Origin: an uncultured Methylococcaceae bacterium
GTDB lineage: Bacteria > Pseudomonadota > Gammaproteobacteria > Methylococcales > Methylococcaceae
Assembly (NCBI GenBank): GCA_903934875.1
Contig: CAIZPP010000188.1
Location: forward strand, 1 to 33,164
Direction: 5' to 3'
Length of the DNA: 33,164 nucleotides
Position 1 is the stretch's first letter. Every line of letters begins with the position of its first letter. The translations under genes and the position numbers were made by a program. Shown here piece after piece: positions 17,301 to 24,371 of the stretch. The notes under the pieces were generated by a model. That model was given only the letters and a program-made list of their open reading frames with translations. It had not been told where the DNA came from and ran no database searches.

Positions 17301-17990
17301 TTGCTGTAGCAAATCTGCAAGGCTCAGTGTCACCAAAACACCGTTGAGTGGCCGCCGGGGACGGTATTTTTTCACCAATTGCAGGAAACCCTGCCATGCG
17401 GAGGCATCCACCGCCTGGTGGCTGTCTTGGGTAGTATATCGGCCTGCGGTGTCGAGCAGGACCGCCTCGTCAGTAAACCACCAGTCGCAGTTGCGGGTTC
17501 CACTGACCCCCTTGACAAAATTTTTGCCCAGACGCTCCGCCAGCGGGAACTTCAGGCCCGAATTGACCAAAGCCGTGGTTTTGCCCGAACCGGGAGCGCC
17601 AATGATCGCATACCACGGCAATTCGTAAAGACACAGCTTGCCAGCTTTCCCTTGGGCCATGGATTCGCGGAGTACCTGCAGAGCCTCTTCAAAACCATGT
17701 CTGAGTGTTTCCAATTCATCAACGGATGCTTGGTGTTCCGCAGATTTAGCAGATTCCGCTCCCGCCAGATCGCTCATCAGTTGGCGGTCTTTGCGTCCGG
17801 CGAGAAGGTGCATGACTAGGTGGACAAGCAACCAAACCATGAAAATTGCGGCAATGGCCAGCCAGCGCGCCAGTTCCGATTCCAGCGGTGCCGAGCCAGC
17901 GATGGCGACCAGCGGGCCCGCAAACCAGATCATTAGCGCCAACGCAAGCACGCCGAAAAGCTGAACTACCCATTTATTTGTCAAAAACAC
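14373..17990 (-). CDS. tssM: T6SS inner-membrane core protein TssM (IcmF family)
   Basis: Large inner-membrane protein (1205 residues) that with TssL, and usually TssJ, forms the trans-envelope complex. Two N-terminal membrane segments (about 8-30 and 42-63) precede a cytoplasmic GTPase-like domain with intact Walker A GAPGSGKT (131-138) and Walker B VLLDTAG (D180), then ARYTTQD-like GRYTTQDS. A third membrane segment lies around 445-465, followed by a long periplasmic region. A lysine/alanine-rich helix and a glycine-rich linker (ELGIAGGGGGSAGGSRG) occur near 955-990, before the conserved C-terminal TssM domain. The start is GTG with AGGGG upstream. It is 9 bp after tssL and overlaps tagF-pppA by one base. 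No tssJ partner gene is present in the window. Confidence 0.97.
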   Translation of the reverse strand: MFLTNKWVVQLFGVLALALMIWFAGPLVAIAGSAPLESELARWLAIAAIFMVWLLVHLVMHLLAGRKDRQLMSDLAGAESAKSAEHQASVDELETLRHGFEEALQVLRESMAQGKAGKLCLYELPWYAIIGAPGSGKTTALVNSGLKFPLAERLGKNFVKGVSGTRNCDWWFTDEAVLLDTAGRYTTQDSHQAVDASAWQGFLQLVKKYRPRRPLNGVLVTLSLADLLQQTEEERNQHAAAVRRRILELYQLLGVRLPVYLLLTKTDLVAGFTDFFADFSKEDREQVWGETFPADDPAHPQDRLQAFDTAFDELLRRLDKRILKRIQEDRDIQRRSQILDFPQQMALLKPLLFAFLQRVFAVNRFEQPFMLRGVYFTSGTQEGTPIDRVMGILAGAFKLDRQASPMYSGRGKSFFLTRLLQEVVFPEAELAGTDPRIEQRHKLIQLGTLLAGLILTLGMIGLWIVSYNLNQAAIAKTEEQIALYRAADSTPGDSRSNFKLLLPKLNALLAVKGVWDGTGLMSRFGLYQGGKINSGANDAYEELLRGYFLPSIVSRLQDRIQGKPDVLLLKAYLMLGQPEKLDPKVVEAVVRADWEQTFNTEPETIAKLGTHLQNLLQLKLGGTQLDQNLIADTRIKLTQIQPDQQCYESLKTQMGGSDHSHDFGLAEALKPNGQKAFSYSDATNKGFAVIPGLFTAWGYGEFLKKSVVFVKGCMEQNWVIGVPESSTDPREIDRLHVKVKLKYLHDYQYYWSGMLAGIKLLPARDMNQTINLLDILSRPDSPLRLLLVAVEKNTSLGKVSSLLSLASSQSALAPDEQTRKLLQAATQTAGFDAASTADPVRWLENYFDSLNTLVRGEPGQPVPLDSVLKKAEELRNYFMQTGGGTQAAQGAAIGNDVVGPAKLEFARLPEPVRTWLMSLTSSGLALGQIESEKAIDKSKKEAAAKKQQEANNKLKELGIAGGGGGSAGGSRGKAGGADSKTGGPSQCQAAFAGRYPFDRNSLQDVPLADFSKFFSPNGIMDQFFQANLTDLVDTSLPQWRQKRSEGPAPVLSQTAIHEFQLAAKIRDAFFSSGGAAPVVQFSLKPLELDTNADGFHLVIEGQEIVYRHGAEQVTRIQWPGQAAGTGARIVFDKPDKSQAILSKEGPWAMFRLFDKSSLQLSAGRDQFNLTFRVEGLSARFQLTALSVNNPFSLGDSINFRCPESL

Positions 17991-17999
17991 AATGTTCCC

Positions 18000-19337
18000 C
18001 TATTGGATCGAGATGTCCACGCGCCGGTTGAGTGCACGATGCTCTGGCGTGTCGTTAGGAACTAAACTATCTTCATCGGCTTTTCCCTTGGAATTTACGT
18101 TGGCGGCATTGAGCCCGCCGGCTCCTAGCAGCCTGTCCGCCACGTTCTTGGCACGTGCAATGGATAAATCATAGTTGGACGGGAAACGCACACTGCGGAT
18201 GGGAACATCATCGGTGTATCCCGTTACCAATACCCTGTCTTGCCCAGACGACAACTCCGCCGCTATCTTTTTCAGCATGGGCGTAAATTCCGGCTTGACT
18301 TTTTCGCTACCCGCCGGAAAGGAATTGCGGATGCGCAGAGTCCGGTCATCAATCACTTCAACCATGTCCTTGCCGATTTCATCCCTCAACAATACCTTAA
18401 ACCGCTCTTGCCTGCCGGGCACGGAAGGTTTGAGGACGGGAGCCGGCAGCGGCTGTGCGGTATTGATCTTTTCCCTGCTCAAAGCGGCAAGCTGGGAGAG
18501 CGTTTCATCGGATGCGCTGCTAATGGAAAACAAAAAGGCTATGTAGGCCAATAACAGCACAGCACCCGCGACTACGCCTATGACCCACAGCGGAACGAAC
18601 TTCATCAAAGCATTGCGCACATCTTTCAGCCCCTGCCAACGCGGTGACAAAGCAGGCTCGAAATCCCCCCGGATACGCCGAATCAGTTGATAAAGTTCCA
18701 AACGGTATTGCTCCAATTCGTTCAGGCCATTCTGTGCAATACGGAATTTGCCTTGGAACCCCATGCTTAAGGTTAAATAACACAACTCGATCAAATTTAG
18801 ATTCTGCGCGGGTTGCCGCACCAGATGGTCAATGATTTGGAAAAACTTCTCCCCTCCCCAGGCTTCTTTGTGGAATAGAATCAGCAGACTTTGCTGTCCC
18901 CATTGGCTTTGCCCCCCCCACGGCGTATTTAGGATGGTTTCGTCCAGCAGGGCGCACAGTGCGTAGCTGGCCATGCGGGTATGTTCCTGTGACATCCCCT
19001 GTTGCATTACACGGTTCTCAAAATTGCGCATTTCGCCGATTAATTGCTGTTGGAGTCCGACGATATCACGGTGGGTTGCGGTATTGCGGAGCCTTGCAGC
19101 CAAAGATAGCAGTGATAATGCCGCTGCTGTAACCGGGTTGTCGTCAGCAGCATGAAGACCGCGCTGGAAATTGGAAGATTGTGCAGGCAATGGAGGAGGG
19201 GGCACTACGGGTTGGTAAGCAGGGACATTGGTAGACCCCTCGGTGCTGGGCCGCATCCGCCCACCTGGCGTAGGCCGCCTGATAACGGTTCTGTCGTCGT
19301 CCCCAAATAATGGGGAAAAGGGATCGTCTTGGCTCAC
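18000..19337 (-). CDS. tssL: T6SS protein TssL (DotU) with C-terminal OmpA peptidoglycan-binding domain
   Basis: Membrane-complex subunit with a built-in cell-wall anchor, 445 residues. The N-terminus is a proline-rich tail (residues 1-65) after MSQDDPFSPLFGDDDRTVI. The DotU domain carries ASYALCALLDETILNTPWG, WGQQSLLILFHKEAWGGEKF, and LIELCYLTLSMGFQGKFR. One transmembrane segment follows (about 245-268, VPLWVIGVVAGAVLLLAYI). The periplasmic OmpA-like domain has VTGYTDDVPIRS and NYDLSIARAKNVADRL with C-terminal ALNRRVDISIQ. I start at GTG 19337 (AAAGGA upstream), 4 bp after tssK. The frame extends 26 codons further but inside tssK. The fused OmpA domain replaces a separate TagL/TagN-type anchor. 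Confidence 0.96.
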   Translation of the reverse strand: MSQDDPFSPLFGDDDRTVIRRPTPGGRMRPSTEGSTNVPAYQPVVPPPPLPAQSSNFQRGLHAADDNPVTAAALSLLSLAARLRNTATHRDIVGLQQQLIGEMRNFENRVMQQGMSQEHTRMASYALCALLDETILNTPWGGQSQWGQQSLLILFHKEAWGGEKFFQIIDHLVRQPAQNLNLIELCYLTLSMGFQGKFRIAQNGLNELEQYRLELYQLIRRIRGDFEPALSPRWQGLKDVRNALMKFVPLWVIGVVAGAVLLLAYIAFLFSISSASDETLSQLAALSREKINTAQPLPAPVLKPSVPGRQERFKVLLRDEIGKDMVEVIDDRTLRIRNSFPAGSEKVKPEFTPMLKKIAAELSSGQDRVLVTGYTDDVPIRSVRFPSNYDLSIARAKNVADRLLGAGGLNAANVNSKGKADEDSLVPNDTPEHRALNRRVDISIQ

Positions 19338-19341
19338 AGAT

Positions 19342-20679
19342 TTATCCTTTTTTAATAGCCCAGAATTCAAGTTCGAGGTCGGGGAAGCTGCCACCAATAT
19401 GAATGGCAAAGCCACCCGAATTAGACATCTTATGCCACAATTCGCTCTGTTTGTTCAACTCGAAATAAGAAAAACCCGCATGATAGGGAAGCTGTCGCGG
19501 TGCCACCGGCAAAGCATGGATGGAAATGCCCGGCAAAGCTGAGCGAACCAGTTGCTGAATGTCTTCGACGGGGCCGATTTTGACTTGGGGCGGGAAATTG
19601 GGCCGCAATAAATCCGGTGAAACACTGGCTTTGACCGCCAGTACGAAAATGGCACTGTCCAGCAGATTGACATCCGGGCGTCTGGCCGCATAGATACCGG
19701 GCCTTGGCTGCTGCAAGGGGATTTGCATCGCATTCTGCTCCAGTATCATGCTTAGCAATTGGCGCAATTCGTCCATTAACGGCCCAAAGCTGGTTTGCAA
19801 ATCATCATGGTTGTAAGCGGGAAAGTTGGCTGGGCGTTTCCCAGGCTTATAAAAAGTAGCCAGTTCGCCGGCCAATTGCAGGCCAAGGCGGAAAAACTCT
19901 TCTGGATGCAAGGCCGCATTCACACTCAAATGCTCCAGCAAGGGTTCATAACGGTTGATGGCCTGAAGCAACAGGAAATCGGCTATTTCCGACGCGCCAC
20001 CGCGCGCCGATTCAACCACCCGTCCGGCGAGGGCCTCGCCTCGGGTATGCAATAATCCGTGCAATTCGCGCAGAAACCCGCCCAGCACTTTCGCTGCGGA
20101 ACAATGCAAAATGGGAGGGATGAACTTTTCGTCCAAAACCACGGTTTTGCCCGCCCTCACCTCGATTATTTTCGCCACCGCTAGATGGACATATCCCGCC
20201 CGTTCCTGCCGCTCCAGCATCAAGCGGGTTTGCAAACCACCGATTTGCACGGGATAGCGTCCGTCAGCACCGCTGTTACAGTCACGGACCTCCCGTTCGG
20301 CCATACGGTAACGGGCTAGGCTATCGGAAAACGCCTCACTGTCGATTTCGGAAGAATTTGGCCGCCGTTGCGGCAAGGCCAGATAAACCAGGGTGTTCTG
20401 CACCCCATCGGCTACTTCCAACGGCAAGGGTAATGCGTCGTGGTCGGGCAAATCAAATGGCGTACCGTCGGGAAACGTTCCTCGGGCTTCCAGTAAGGCT
20501 ATACGGCCTATGGCCAGTTGGCCGTGCTCTAATCTGAATGACCTGAACCCCCAGTCGAAACTTCGCAATCCCAGGCAACGGCCATTTACCCATTTTTCAA
20601 TGTGCCGGTCATGTTGCTGGAAATGCTGTGGCCTGAGAAACATCCCCTCGGACCAGACGACCCTAGTGTATTCTGACAT
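19342..20679 (-). CDS. tssK: T6SS baseplate-membrane connector TssK
   Basis: Trimeric protein (VasE/ImpJ family, 445 residues) that links the baseplate wedges to TssL/TssM. The start RVVWSEGMFLRPQHFQQHDR is a diagnostic family signature, followed by RSFDWGFRSFRLEHGQLAIG and the FDLPDHDALPLPLEV segment. Later landmarks are HTRGEALAGRVVES, FLLLQAINRYEPLLEHL and HPEEFFRLGLQLAGELATF. ATG at 20679 begins the usual N-terminus. Upstream is a 128-bp gap holding a REP-like inverted repeat; downstream tssL follows after 4 bp. It looks intact. Confidence 0.97.
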   Translation of the reverse strand: MSEYTRVVWSEGMFLRPQHFQQHDRHIEKWVNGRCLGLRSFDWGFRSFRLEHGQLAIGRIALLEARGTFPDGTPFDLPDHDALPLPLEVADGVQNTLVYLALPQRRPNSSEIDSEAFSDSLARYRMAEREVRDCNSGADGRYPVQIGGLQTRLMLERQERAGYVHLAVAKIIEVRAGKTVVLDEKFIPPILHCSAAKVLGGFLRELHGLLHTRGEALAGRVVESARGGASEIADFLLLQAINRYEPLLEHLSVNAALHPEEFFRLGLQLAGELATFYKPGKRPANFPAYNHDDLQTSFGPLMDELRQLLSMILEQNAMQIPLQQPRPGIYAARRPDVNLLDSAIFVLAVKASVSPDLLRPNFPPQVKIGPVEDIQQLVRSALPGISIHALPVAPRQLPYHAGFSYFELNKQSELWHKMSNSGGFAIHIGGSFPDLELEFWAIKKG

Positions 20680-20712
20680 AAATTACTCTATTGTTGATGG
20701 TACAGGGCGCTA

Positions 20713-20793
20713 CGGTAGTAAAGCAACATTAAACTCCTTCTTCCTCCGGGAAAGCGTTGGGGTGAGGGCAAAGCGAATGTAGCTTTACTACCG
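20713..20793. repeat. REP-like inverted repeat between tagH and tssK
   Basis: CGGTAGTAAAGC (20713-20724) and GCTTTACTACCG (20782-20793) are perfect 12-bp inverted arms. Between them is the GC motif CTCCGGGAAAGCGTTGGGG followed by TGAGGGC, the same kind of repeat as inside clpV. The right half (TTGGGGTGAGGGCAAAGCG through GTAGCTTTACTACC) has a diverged relative at 26479-26528. Confidence 0.75.
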
Positions 20794-20807
20794 CAGTCAT
20801 CTATGAA

Positions 20808-22364
20808 TCAGTCTTTAGCTTGCTGGGATAGTCGCAAAATTCGCAATTGCTCCCGGTAGGCTTCAGCAAATGTTTCACCGAACAAGTCATCCATCGTCTC
20901 CTCCACTAATTTCGGATAGGTTTTGCTATAGGTATCCCAACATTTGGCTTTTTTCTGGAACATGATCCCATCCTTAAACATCTCCTCAAACGATTTCGGA
21001 TCGACGCGTTTGAGAAATCCGCTCATCGCGGCCTGCATACCTGCCCTCATCGCCATTTGATGGTTCATAATGTCGGCAAAACCCTCCCTGACCGCTGCGG
21101 CGGGGCCAATGTAGGCGGGATTCTTTTGCAGCACCATTTCTGCCATCGTCTCTTCCGCAGTGGGGAAAATTTTCAAAGGATTGCATTCCCCACGGCGGAA
21201 CTGGGTGACATCCGTCTGTCGCAGTGCGATCATGCTTTGCTCCATTTTCCGGGCATGCAAGACTTTCATCATACCGTCGACCATTTCGCGGTAAACCTGG
21301 CCGACCGACCTCATGGTCTTGATCTGCTCGTCTTGAGTCATCGTGGCTAGGCTTTCAGTAAGCCCCGCACCTTCCAGGAAACACTGCAGCAAGTCAGCCC
21401 CTGTTGCGTCCTCGGGCACCGGAGAAGGCGGCACGGCCCGGACATCAGGCGGCGAAGCGGAGGGCAATGCGCTTGGATTGACACCTTCCCTAGACGGGGG
21501 AAAGCTAGGATGGGAGTGATCGAAAGTAGGCGAAACTATAGCCGGAACTTTCGCTGGCGCAGCAGGGCGTCCTGGCTGGGGTATGCTGATCACGGGAGCC
21601 GGAGTTTCGGCTATCGGCTCCAAAACATCATGCTGCTTGGGAGGTCCAGGCAGTGGGGCGGGGGCACTAGACACATTTGTATCGAGTCCCCAATCGCCAA
21701 ATAAGTTACCAAAAAAATCAAGTTCATCCGGTTTCGCCGCAACGGCCTGAACCGCTGCCGGCAGATCCCCGAACAGGTTGCCGAAGTTTTCAGAATTCTC
21801 TTGGACATCCGGCAGGGTGAAGTTTTCTTGGAAGGGGGGGGCATCCGGTTGGCTAATAAAACTGTCATTCTTAATAGCAGCAGGACGGGGGGGGTACGCA
21901 TCTTGCGCCAACACGGGTATAGGCTCTCTATCGCCGAGCAGGGACTTGAGGTCAAGGCCACTTTCAAGGCTGCGATCCTCAAATAACTTAGGGTTCTCCA
22001 AATCCAAAACCGGATCAAAATAGGACGGTGCAGACGGTTCACCTGACTCGATCCGAACTAACAACTCATATTCGCCGATTTTCAGACGGTCACCATCGGC
22101 CAACACAATAGATTCGTCTTTCTCCAACTGGCGGTTTTGATTACAAAGCCCGGTGCCGCCGGTGCTGGCATCCGTATAGACAAATGCCCCGTTTGCATAA
22201 TGGATGCTCCCATGACGGCGGGAAATGATCTTGTCGTGATCGGGAAGTGGTAAATTATTGTCAGGGGAACGCCCAACAGACCCGCCACTTTTACCAATGC
22301 TAGCGCGTAGCGGGCTGGCGGGTGGTGCTCCCATGTAACTGATGACTTCAAGCGTAAGTGTCAT
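20808..22364 (-). CDS. tagH: T6SS FHA-domain protein TagH (Fha)
   Basis: Cytoplasmic regulator of about 518 residues. The N-terminal FHA domain (about 5-107) has the phosphothreonine-binding signature GRS (31-33), SRRHG (48-52) and later NQN/GDRLKIGEYEL. A long proline-rich, low-complexity linker (about 110-320) follows. The C-terminal domain contains the TagH-specific FLEGAGL and MRSVGQVYREMVDGMMKVLH, with NPLKIFPTAEETMAEML-like NPLKIFPTAEETMAEM. In H1-type systems Fha is phosphorylated by PpkA and dephosphorylated by PppA to switch on assembly; both partners have candidates here. I start at ATG 22364; the extension to 22439 translates a REP tail (CVTSV) and is rejected. It is the first gene of the T6SS operon. 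Confidence 0.94.
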   Translation of the reverse strand: MTLTLEVISYMGAPPASPLRASIGKSGGSVGRSPDNNLPLPDHDKIISRRHGSIHYANGAFVYTDASTGGTGLCNQNRQLEKDESIVLADGDRLKIGEYELLVRIESGEPSAPSYFDPVLDLENPKLFEDRSLESGLDLKSLLGDREPIPVLAQDAYPPRPAAIKNDSFISQPDAPPFQENFTLPDVQENSENFGNLFGDLPAAVQAVAAKPDELDFFGNLFGDWGLDTNVSSAPAPLPGPPKQHDVLEPIAETPAPVISIPQPGRPAAPAKVPAIVSPTFDHSHPSFPPSREGVNPSALPSASPPDVRAVPPSPVPEDATGADLLQCFLEGAGLTESLATMTQDEQIKTMRSVGQVYREMVDGMMKVLHARKMEQSMIALRQTDVTQFRRGECNPLKIFPTAEETMAEMVLQKNPAYIGPAAAVREGFADIMNHQMAMRAGMQAAMSGFLKRVDPKSFEEMFKDGIMFQKKAKCWDTYSKTYPKLVEETMDDLFGETFAEAYREQLRILRLSQQAKD

Positions 22365-22400
22365 GGCTTTTACCGTTTGACAGTGCAGGCATGATTTAAA

Positions 22401-22455
22401 AACTGATGTTACGCAAAGTAGCGAAACCACTGGCGGCAAAGGGTTGCCGCGCTAC
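22401..22455 (-). repeat. REP-type palindrome with TGCGTAACATCAGTT tail upstream of tagH
   Basis: GTAGC (22418-22422) pairs with GCTAC (22451-22455), and inside it GCGGCAA (22433-22439) pairs with TTGCCGC (22444-22450). The tail (22401-22415) is an exact 15-nt match, on the opposite strand, to 92-106. In both places the tail points into the 5' end of a gene (GNAT, tagH). Confidence 0.8.
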
Positions 22456-22499
22456 TAAGTAGGTGACCATATATTTTTAACTTTTCGGCTGGCAAGAGG

Positions 22500-22542
22500 T
22501 TAAGCCGTTCGTGGTGAGCTTGTCGAACCATGAACGGCTTAA
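22500..22542. repeat. Palindromic repeat of the GTTCGTGGTGAGCTTGTCGA type
   Basis: TTAAGCCGTTCGTGGT (22500-22515) pairs with ACCATGAACGGCTTAA (22527-22542) with one mismatch and an 11-nt loop. This is a dispersed intergenic palindrome type seen in many bacterial genomes. Part of the gene-free stretch 22365-23181. Confidence 0.75.
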
Positions 22543-22676
22543 TCGTCCATCCTTCGACATGCGCGTAGCTTCCGTTAAGAATAATTCAAGCATACTATCC
22601 AACTTATTGCCGTTGGGTGCAAGCCATACAGCGCAGCAATTCTCATTTTGCGCCAAGGCGTCAAAAATAGCCTGTC

Positions 22677-22698
22677 ATTCCGACTGGGATACCGGAAT
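22677..22698. repeat. GTCATTCC...GGAATCCAG type dispersed repeat
   Basis: ATTCCG (22677-22682) and CGGAAT (22693-22698) flank a 10-nt loop, followed by CCAGCGTCCAAGGATGGC. This is the common short repeat that translates as SLDAGFRYPSRNDR in a spurious ORF. It carries no coding potential of its own. Confidence 0.6.
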
Positions 22699-22807
22699 CC
22701 AGCGTCCAAGGATGGCAAGCTACGCGATACAGCTAGCCATATCATACTTGCTTTCAAGGGTTAACGCAGACATAGCCCTTCATAGTGGGTGCGATTAAAA
22801 GTGATGC

Positions 22808-22865
22808 GGGAGTGCAAGGCCTGCCTTGCGAGGGTATCTAAAGGCAAGGCAGGCCTTGCACTCCC
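22808..22865. repeat. Perfect 22-bp inverted repeat
   Basis: The arm GGGAGTGCAAGGCCTGCCTT+GC (22808-22829) is exactly repeated in inverted form at 22844-22865 around a 14-nt loop. The GGAGTG...CAAGGC...GCCTTG theme resembles the palindrome at 41-91. No T-tract follows on either strand, so it is a repeat rather than a classic terminator. Confidence 0.85.
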
Positions 22866-22982
22866 GGTGTAAACCAACGACCACCCGGATTTCGTCTGCA
22901 TCACTTTATCCCACTAGATTGCCGTTCCTAGTCGCCAGATTTTGCCATCCATGCCGAATGACGGAGTGTCTACACTTGCATC

Positions 22983-23107
22983 ACAGCGTTTTCATCATTA
23001 AAACATAACTACAAAACGGATATTTAGTTTACCGTTCAAGTTAACCAAATATCCTGCGCTATCATACGCACTATCAAGTAACTCTTTGATGTTGAAGAAC
23101 GCTGTAA
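22983..23107 (-). repeat. Mosaic element unit A, solo copy, inverted
   Basis: On the minus strand it begins TTACAGCGTTCTTCAACATC, passes through AGAGTTACTTGATAGT and GGATATTTGGTTAACTTGAA, and ends GATGAAAACGCTGT. It therefore matches unit A of copy 1 along its whole length in the opposite orientation. It lies between the ompA lipoprotein 3' end and the repeat-rich tagH upstream region. Confidence 0.85.
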
Positions 23108-23181
23108 CTCAAAATCAGCCCTATAGGTGACTGCCGAGCGTGCGCAGTAGGAGCACCCGCACCCACCTTATATCATCGCTA

Positions 23182-23934
23182 CTAGGATGAGGATTGATCA
23201 GTGGACCGTATCGGCCCATTGTTAATAATCTCCACACGGCGGTTTTTTGGATTTTCAGGGTCATGCTTGTAAAGCAATTCACTTTTTCCTTTGCCTTCCG
23301 ATTTCAAATGTTGTCCATTAACGCCACGCTTTATCAAATAACGAACCACAGTTTCCGCACGTCGCTTTGACAGATTTAAATTGTAAGATGCTGAACCAGA
23401 AGCGTCCGTGTGGCCCACTACAGAAATTTCACATTTTCCTCCGACCTTTAAGATATTTGCGTAGTGATTAAGCGTTTCTTCGGATGTTTTGGCTAGCGTA
23501 AATTTATCTTGCTCAAATTGAATATACTCATACTTTTTCCTATTTAGGCAAGTTGTTAAAGCCTGTTCATCGGGCTTTTGTGCTATATGCAATGGATTGT
23601 CTTTGGGAAATGGGGTTGGAAGTCCTCTTGTATCTTCATCAGGAATTTCTGTGATTGGTTGTTTATGCGGTGGGGGTTGAATAACTCCTAATTCTATTGC
23701 TAACTTTAATTCGTCCGGTGTAAGTTTTTCAACGGATTTATTTGAAGGTTGAACTTGATTTGGTTCTGCGTCCTTCGAGGCATGCTGGGTTTCGATGGGT
23801 GTGGTCACTTCGACCCTTTCCAAATGGGGGGTTGCATTTGGTATCGATTTATTTCCGCTGCATCCAGCACAAAACGCAATTAACCAGATCACTGATACTA
23901 TTTCTGTCAGCTTTAGAATGTTATCACTTACCAT
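23182..23934 (-). CDS. OmpA-family lipoprotein
   Basis: Predicted outer-membrane lipoprotein with a C-terminal peptidoglycan-binding OmpA domain, about 250 residues. I start at ATG 23934 (MVSDNILKLTEIVSVIWLIA) because AGGTGA lies 5 nt upstream; the longer frame to 23985 runs into repeat unit B. A hydrophobic segment then ends AFCAGC, with Cys25 as the likely lipidation site (position -3 is Cys, slightly unusual). A Pro/Glu-rich linker (about 30-130) follows. The OmpA domain (about 150-240) shows VVGHTDASGSASYNLNLSKR and a terminal NRRVEIINN. It is the last gene of the accessory block, about 0.8 kb upstream of tagH, and could supply an extra cell-wall anchor, but no T6SS link is proven. Confidence 0.88.
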   Translation of the reverse strand: MVSDNILKLTEIVSVIWLIAFCAGCSGNKSIPNATPHLERVEVTTPIETQHASKDAEPNQVQPSNKSVEKLTPDELKLAIELGVIQPPPHKQPITEIPDEDTRGLPTPFPKDNPLHIAQKPDEQALTTCLNRKKYEYIQFEQDKFTLAKTSEETLNHYANILKVGGKCEISVVGHTDASGSASYNLNLSKRRAETVVRYLIKRGVNGQHLKSEGKGKSELLYKHDPENPKNRRVEIINNGPIRSTDQSSS

Positions 23935-23974
23935 TTTAATCACCTGTTCATCATTAGATAAAAATAAAAAATAC

Positions 23975-24353
23975 CTATGCTTCACATATCCTTTTCATGA
24001 ATGTAGGCGAACCAATCATTAGACTCTATCAGAAAACACTCTTCGGTTCAGCAGTGGCACAAACGCTAGGTGGGTTTATTATAATGACTATTTAAGCGCA
24101 TATAATAATGCAGTTATGGGCTTCCCTCAACGCGGTAAGGGGCAAGCCGTAGTTCTGGCAACTTCATTTTGTTGCTCAACCAACGACGGGCTATGTGCCA
24201 CTCCATCGCTAGGAGTCCCGATTAGCATTTATGTACAGCGATTTTTATTAAAAGAATATAATAAAGGATACTCAATCAAAGCATCAGTTTTGTGAATTGA
24301 TTTGCAAAATAATATAATTTAACAAATAACTATTCGATATTAAAAAAGCTGTA
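23975..24353 (+). repeat. Mosaic palindromic element copy 2 (units B and C)
   Basis: Unit B (about 23975-24233) matches copy 1 through TTATGGGCTTCCCTCAACGC, CTAGGAGTCCCGATT and ATGTACAGCG, but carries an extra stretch of roughly 65 bp (about 24019-24086). Unit C (24234-24353) begins TACAGCGATTTTT and ends TTAAAAAAGCTGTA. Unit A is absent. The left end reaches the leader of the ompA lipoprotein; the right end stops 18 bp short of the kinase stop codon. No other content is seen in this 437-bp gap. Confidence 0.82.
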
Positions 24354-24371
24354 AGCAGATTCAACAGCCAA

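Noticed and set aside
22365-22439. N-terminal extension of tagH to 22439
   Set aside because: It translates a REP tail (CVTSV), shared with the extension of the GNAT gene at 80, and lies outside the FHA family start. ATG 22364 begins the domain.
22511-22798. Short ORFs in the tagH upstream gap
   Set aside because: They consist of translated dispersed repeats (for example SLDAGFRYPSRNDR) with no ribosome sites or family resemblance.
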